Source: DASZMX01 sp035551475 (GTDB taxonomy: Bacteria; Verrucomicrobiota; Verrucomicrobiia; Limisphaerales; Palsa-1400). From it: a DNA stretch of 64,000 bases. The position numbers and the translations under genes were made by a program. Below, one piece after another: positions 63,271 to 64,000 of this stretch; position 1 is the first letter of the stretch; each line of letters opens with the position of its first letter. Location: assembly GCA_035551475.1 (NCBI GenBank), contig DASZMX010000082.1, forward strand, positions 71,081-135,080, read 5' to 3'. The notes beneath the pieces were generated by a model. The model did not search any database. It had not been told where the DNA came from and saw nothing but the letters and a program-made list of their open reading frames with translations.

Positions 63271-63891
63271 ATGGCGAGTATGGACAGGGTTGTGGCGTGC
63301 GATACATGCGGGCTGGTGCAGGAAGCGCCGGATATTCCACCGGGGTCGGTGGCGTTGTGCGCGCGGTGTGACTTCAAATTATTTCATCGGCGGCGCAACA
63401 GCCGCTGGCAAACCTTCGCCCTGGCCCTCGCGGCGGGGATTCTCTATGTGCCGTCCAATATGTATCCGCTCGTCTCGGGCGTTTACCTCGGGAACCACAC
63501 CCGCCTGCGCGTCTGGGATGGCATCCACGATTTGTTCCGGCAACGTCAATACTTTATTGCCGGCCTCGTTTTTTGCACGAGCATCCTGACTCCCGCCCTG
63601 AAAATCATCGGGCTCTTGTTCATTACAGCGACTTTGAATTGGACCGGTTGGCGGCGCACGCGCATGTGGATTTACAAGGTCATCCGGGTGATTGATCCGT
63701 GGAACATGCTGGAGGTTTATCTGCTGGCCATCGGCGTGGGCATGGTGGAGCTGGGGCAGATTGCGACCGTGCGTCCTGACGCCGGCGTGTTTTCCTTCGC
63801 CGCCGTCGTAGTCTTGACACTGCTCGCGACCTTGAGCTTTGACCCGCGCCTGTTGTGGGATTCCGCGGAGGAAAAAAGAAAATATGAATAG
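63271..63891 (+). CDS. pqiA: Paraquat-inducible protein A (PqiA)
   Basis: A 206-residue membrane protein. An N-terminal zinc-ribbon-like pair (CDTCG and CARC) precedes about four membrane helices, including FALALAAGILYVPSNMYPLV, FIAGLVFCTSILTPALKIIGLLF and LLAIGVGMVELGQI. These match one PqiA half; E. coli PqiA has two. The family works with an MlaD-like PqiB in lipid transport across the envelope. The start is ATG 63271 after AGGAAGGG; ATG 63280 is also possible. It overlaps pqiB by eight bases. Confidence 0.88.
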   Translation: MASMDRVVACDTCGLVQEAPDIPPGSVALCARCDFKLFHRRRNSRWQTFALALAAGILYVPSNMYPLVSGVYLGNHTRLRVWDGIHDLFRQRQYFIAGLVFCTSILTPALKIIGLLFITATLNWTGWRRTRMWIYKVIRVIDPWNMLEVYLLAIGVGMVELGQIATVRPDAGVFSFAAVVVLTLLATLSFDPRLLWDSAEEKRKYE

Positions 63892-64000
63892 CGCCCTGCC
63901 CAAAGCGCGAGTCAAGAAGAGCAAGCTGGCCTGGCTGGTCTGGGGATTCCCGGCGGCGGCGGCGATATTTTTTGCCGCGCTGCTCTACCACAACTATCTG
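63884..64000 (+). CDS. pqiB: PqiB-like MlaD family protein, partial
   Basis: Only the first 39 codons are in the window. ATG 63884 has GGAGG about 12 bases upstream. The N-terminus PKARVKKSKLAWLVWGFP and a membrane segment resemble PqiB, an inner-membrane MlaD-domain protein that forms a tunnel for lipid transport. Context after pqiA supports the call. The overlap with pqiA (63884-63891) suggests coupled translation. Confidence 0.8.
   Translation, partial: MNSALPKARVKKSKLAWLVWGFPAAAAIFFAALLYHNYL

Overview
This 64 kb, GC-rich window reads as chromosomal DNA of a Verrucomicrobiota bacterium, probably of the Pedosphaera/Limisphaerales type. The basis is four type II secretion-like pseudopilins with the phylum-typical N-terminus ([17 protein letters not shown]), a fused SecDF, large secreted repeat proteins ending in short FYR-type tails, and the mix of housekeeping genes. 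This is inference from gene content; there is no rRNA gene to confirm it. I see no tRNA gene that would fold, no CRISPR array and no intact insertion sequence.

Layout. 1-850: 5' end of a DNA adenine methylase with an N-terminal ribbon-helix-helix segment, read out of the left edge, with nested palindromes at its promoter. 846-3863: three-gene polar amino acid ABC transporter overlapping a mercaptohistidine-type N-methyltransferase. 3869-10846: an M29-like peptidase, a lipoprotein phosphoesterase, a response-regulator/metallo-beta-lactamase fusion, a Tat-exported TIM-barrel isomerase, a GNAT/cyclic-nucleotide-binding fusion and MarC. 10863-15187: galE and a secreted astacin/beta-helix protease. 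15267-17398: thiH, thiS and a Cys-rich protein. 17395-19299: two tandem pseudopilins. 19562-24637: small conserved protein, recF, DUF4230 protein and a tail-fibre-like S74 protein. 24641-31054: secreted protein, SDR, then a TolB-like/GH8/GH5 polysaccharide-degradation operon.

31110-42943: rpsA with a long leader; a low-GC island carrying an unusual methyltransferase; a membrane protein; a cardiolipin-synthase-like enzyme; a 208 bp inverted-repeat element; then the operon yajC-secDF-terC-exoD-recJ and an orphan UPF0175 protein. 43050-49585: VOC protein, tgt, DoxX-like protein, TPP enzyme, and the pseudopilin-coaX-PHA-granule protein cluster. 49587-56673: a dual-domain cytidylyltransferase with a GHMP kinase (sugar-nucleotide supply), a fourth pseudopilin, glgA, serS and a GH15 enzyme. 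56831-64000: DUF748 protein, an ispB-like synthase/ECF sigma/putative anti-sigma operon, a large secreted propeller/Ig protein, and the start of pqiAB.

The most unusual items are the RHH-methylase with its operator-like palindromes, the low-GC methyltransferase with an integrase-arm-like N-terminus, the inverted-repeat element between the cls-like gene and recJ, the degenerate/active cytidylyltransferase pair with its kinase, and the S74 autoprocessing secreted protein. No single locus can be proved to be a new system from sequence alone.
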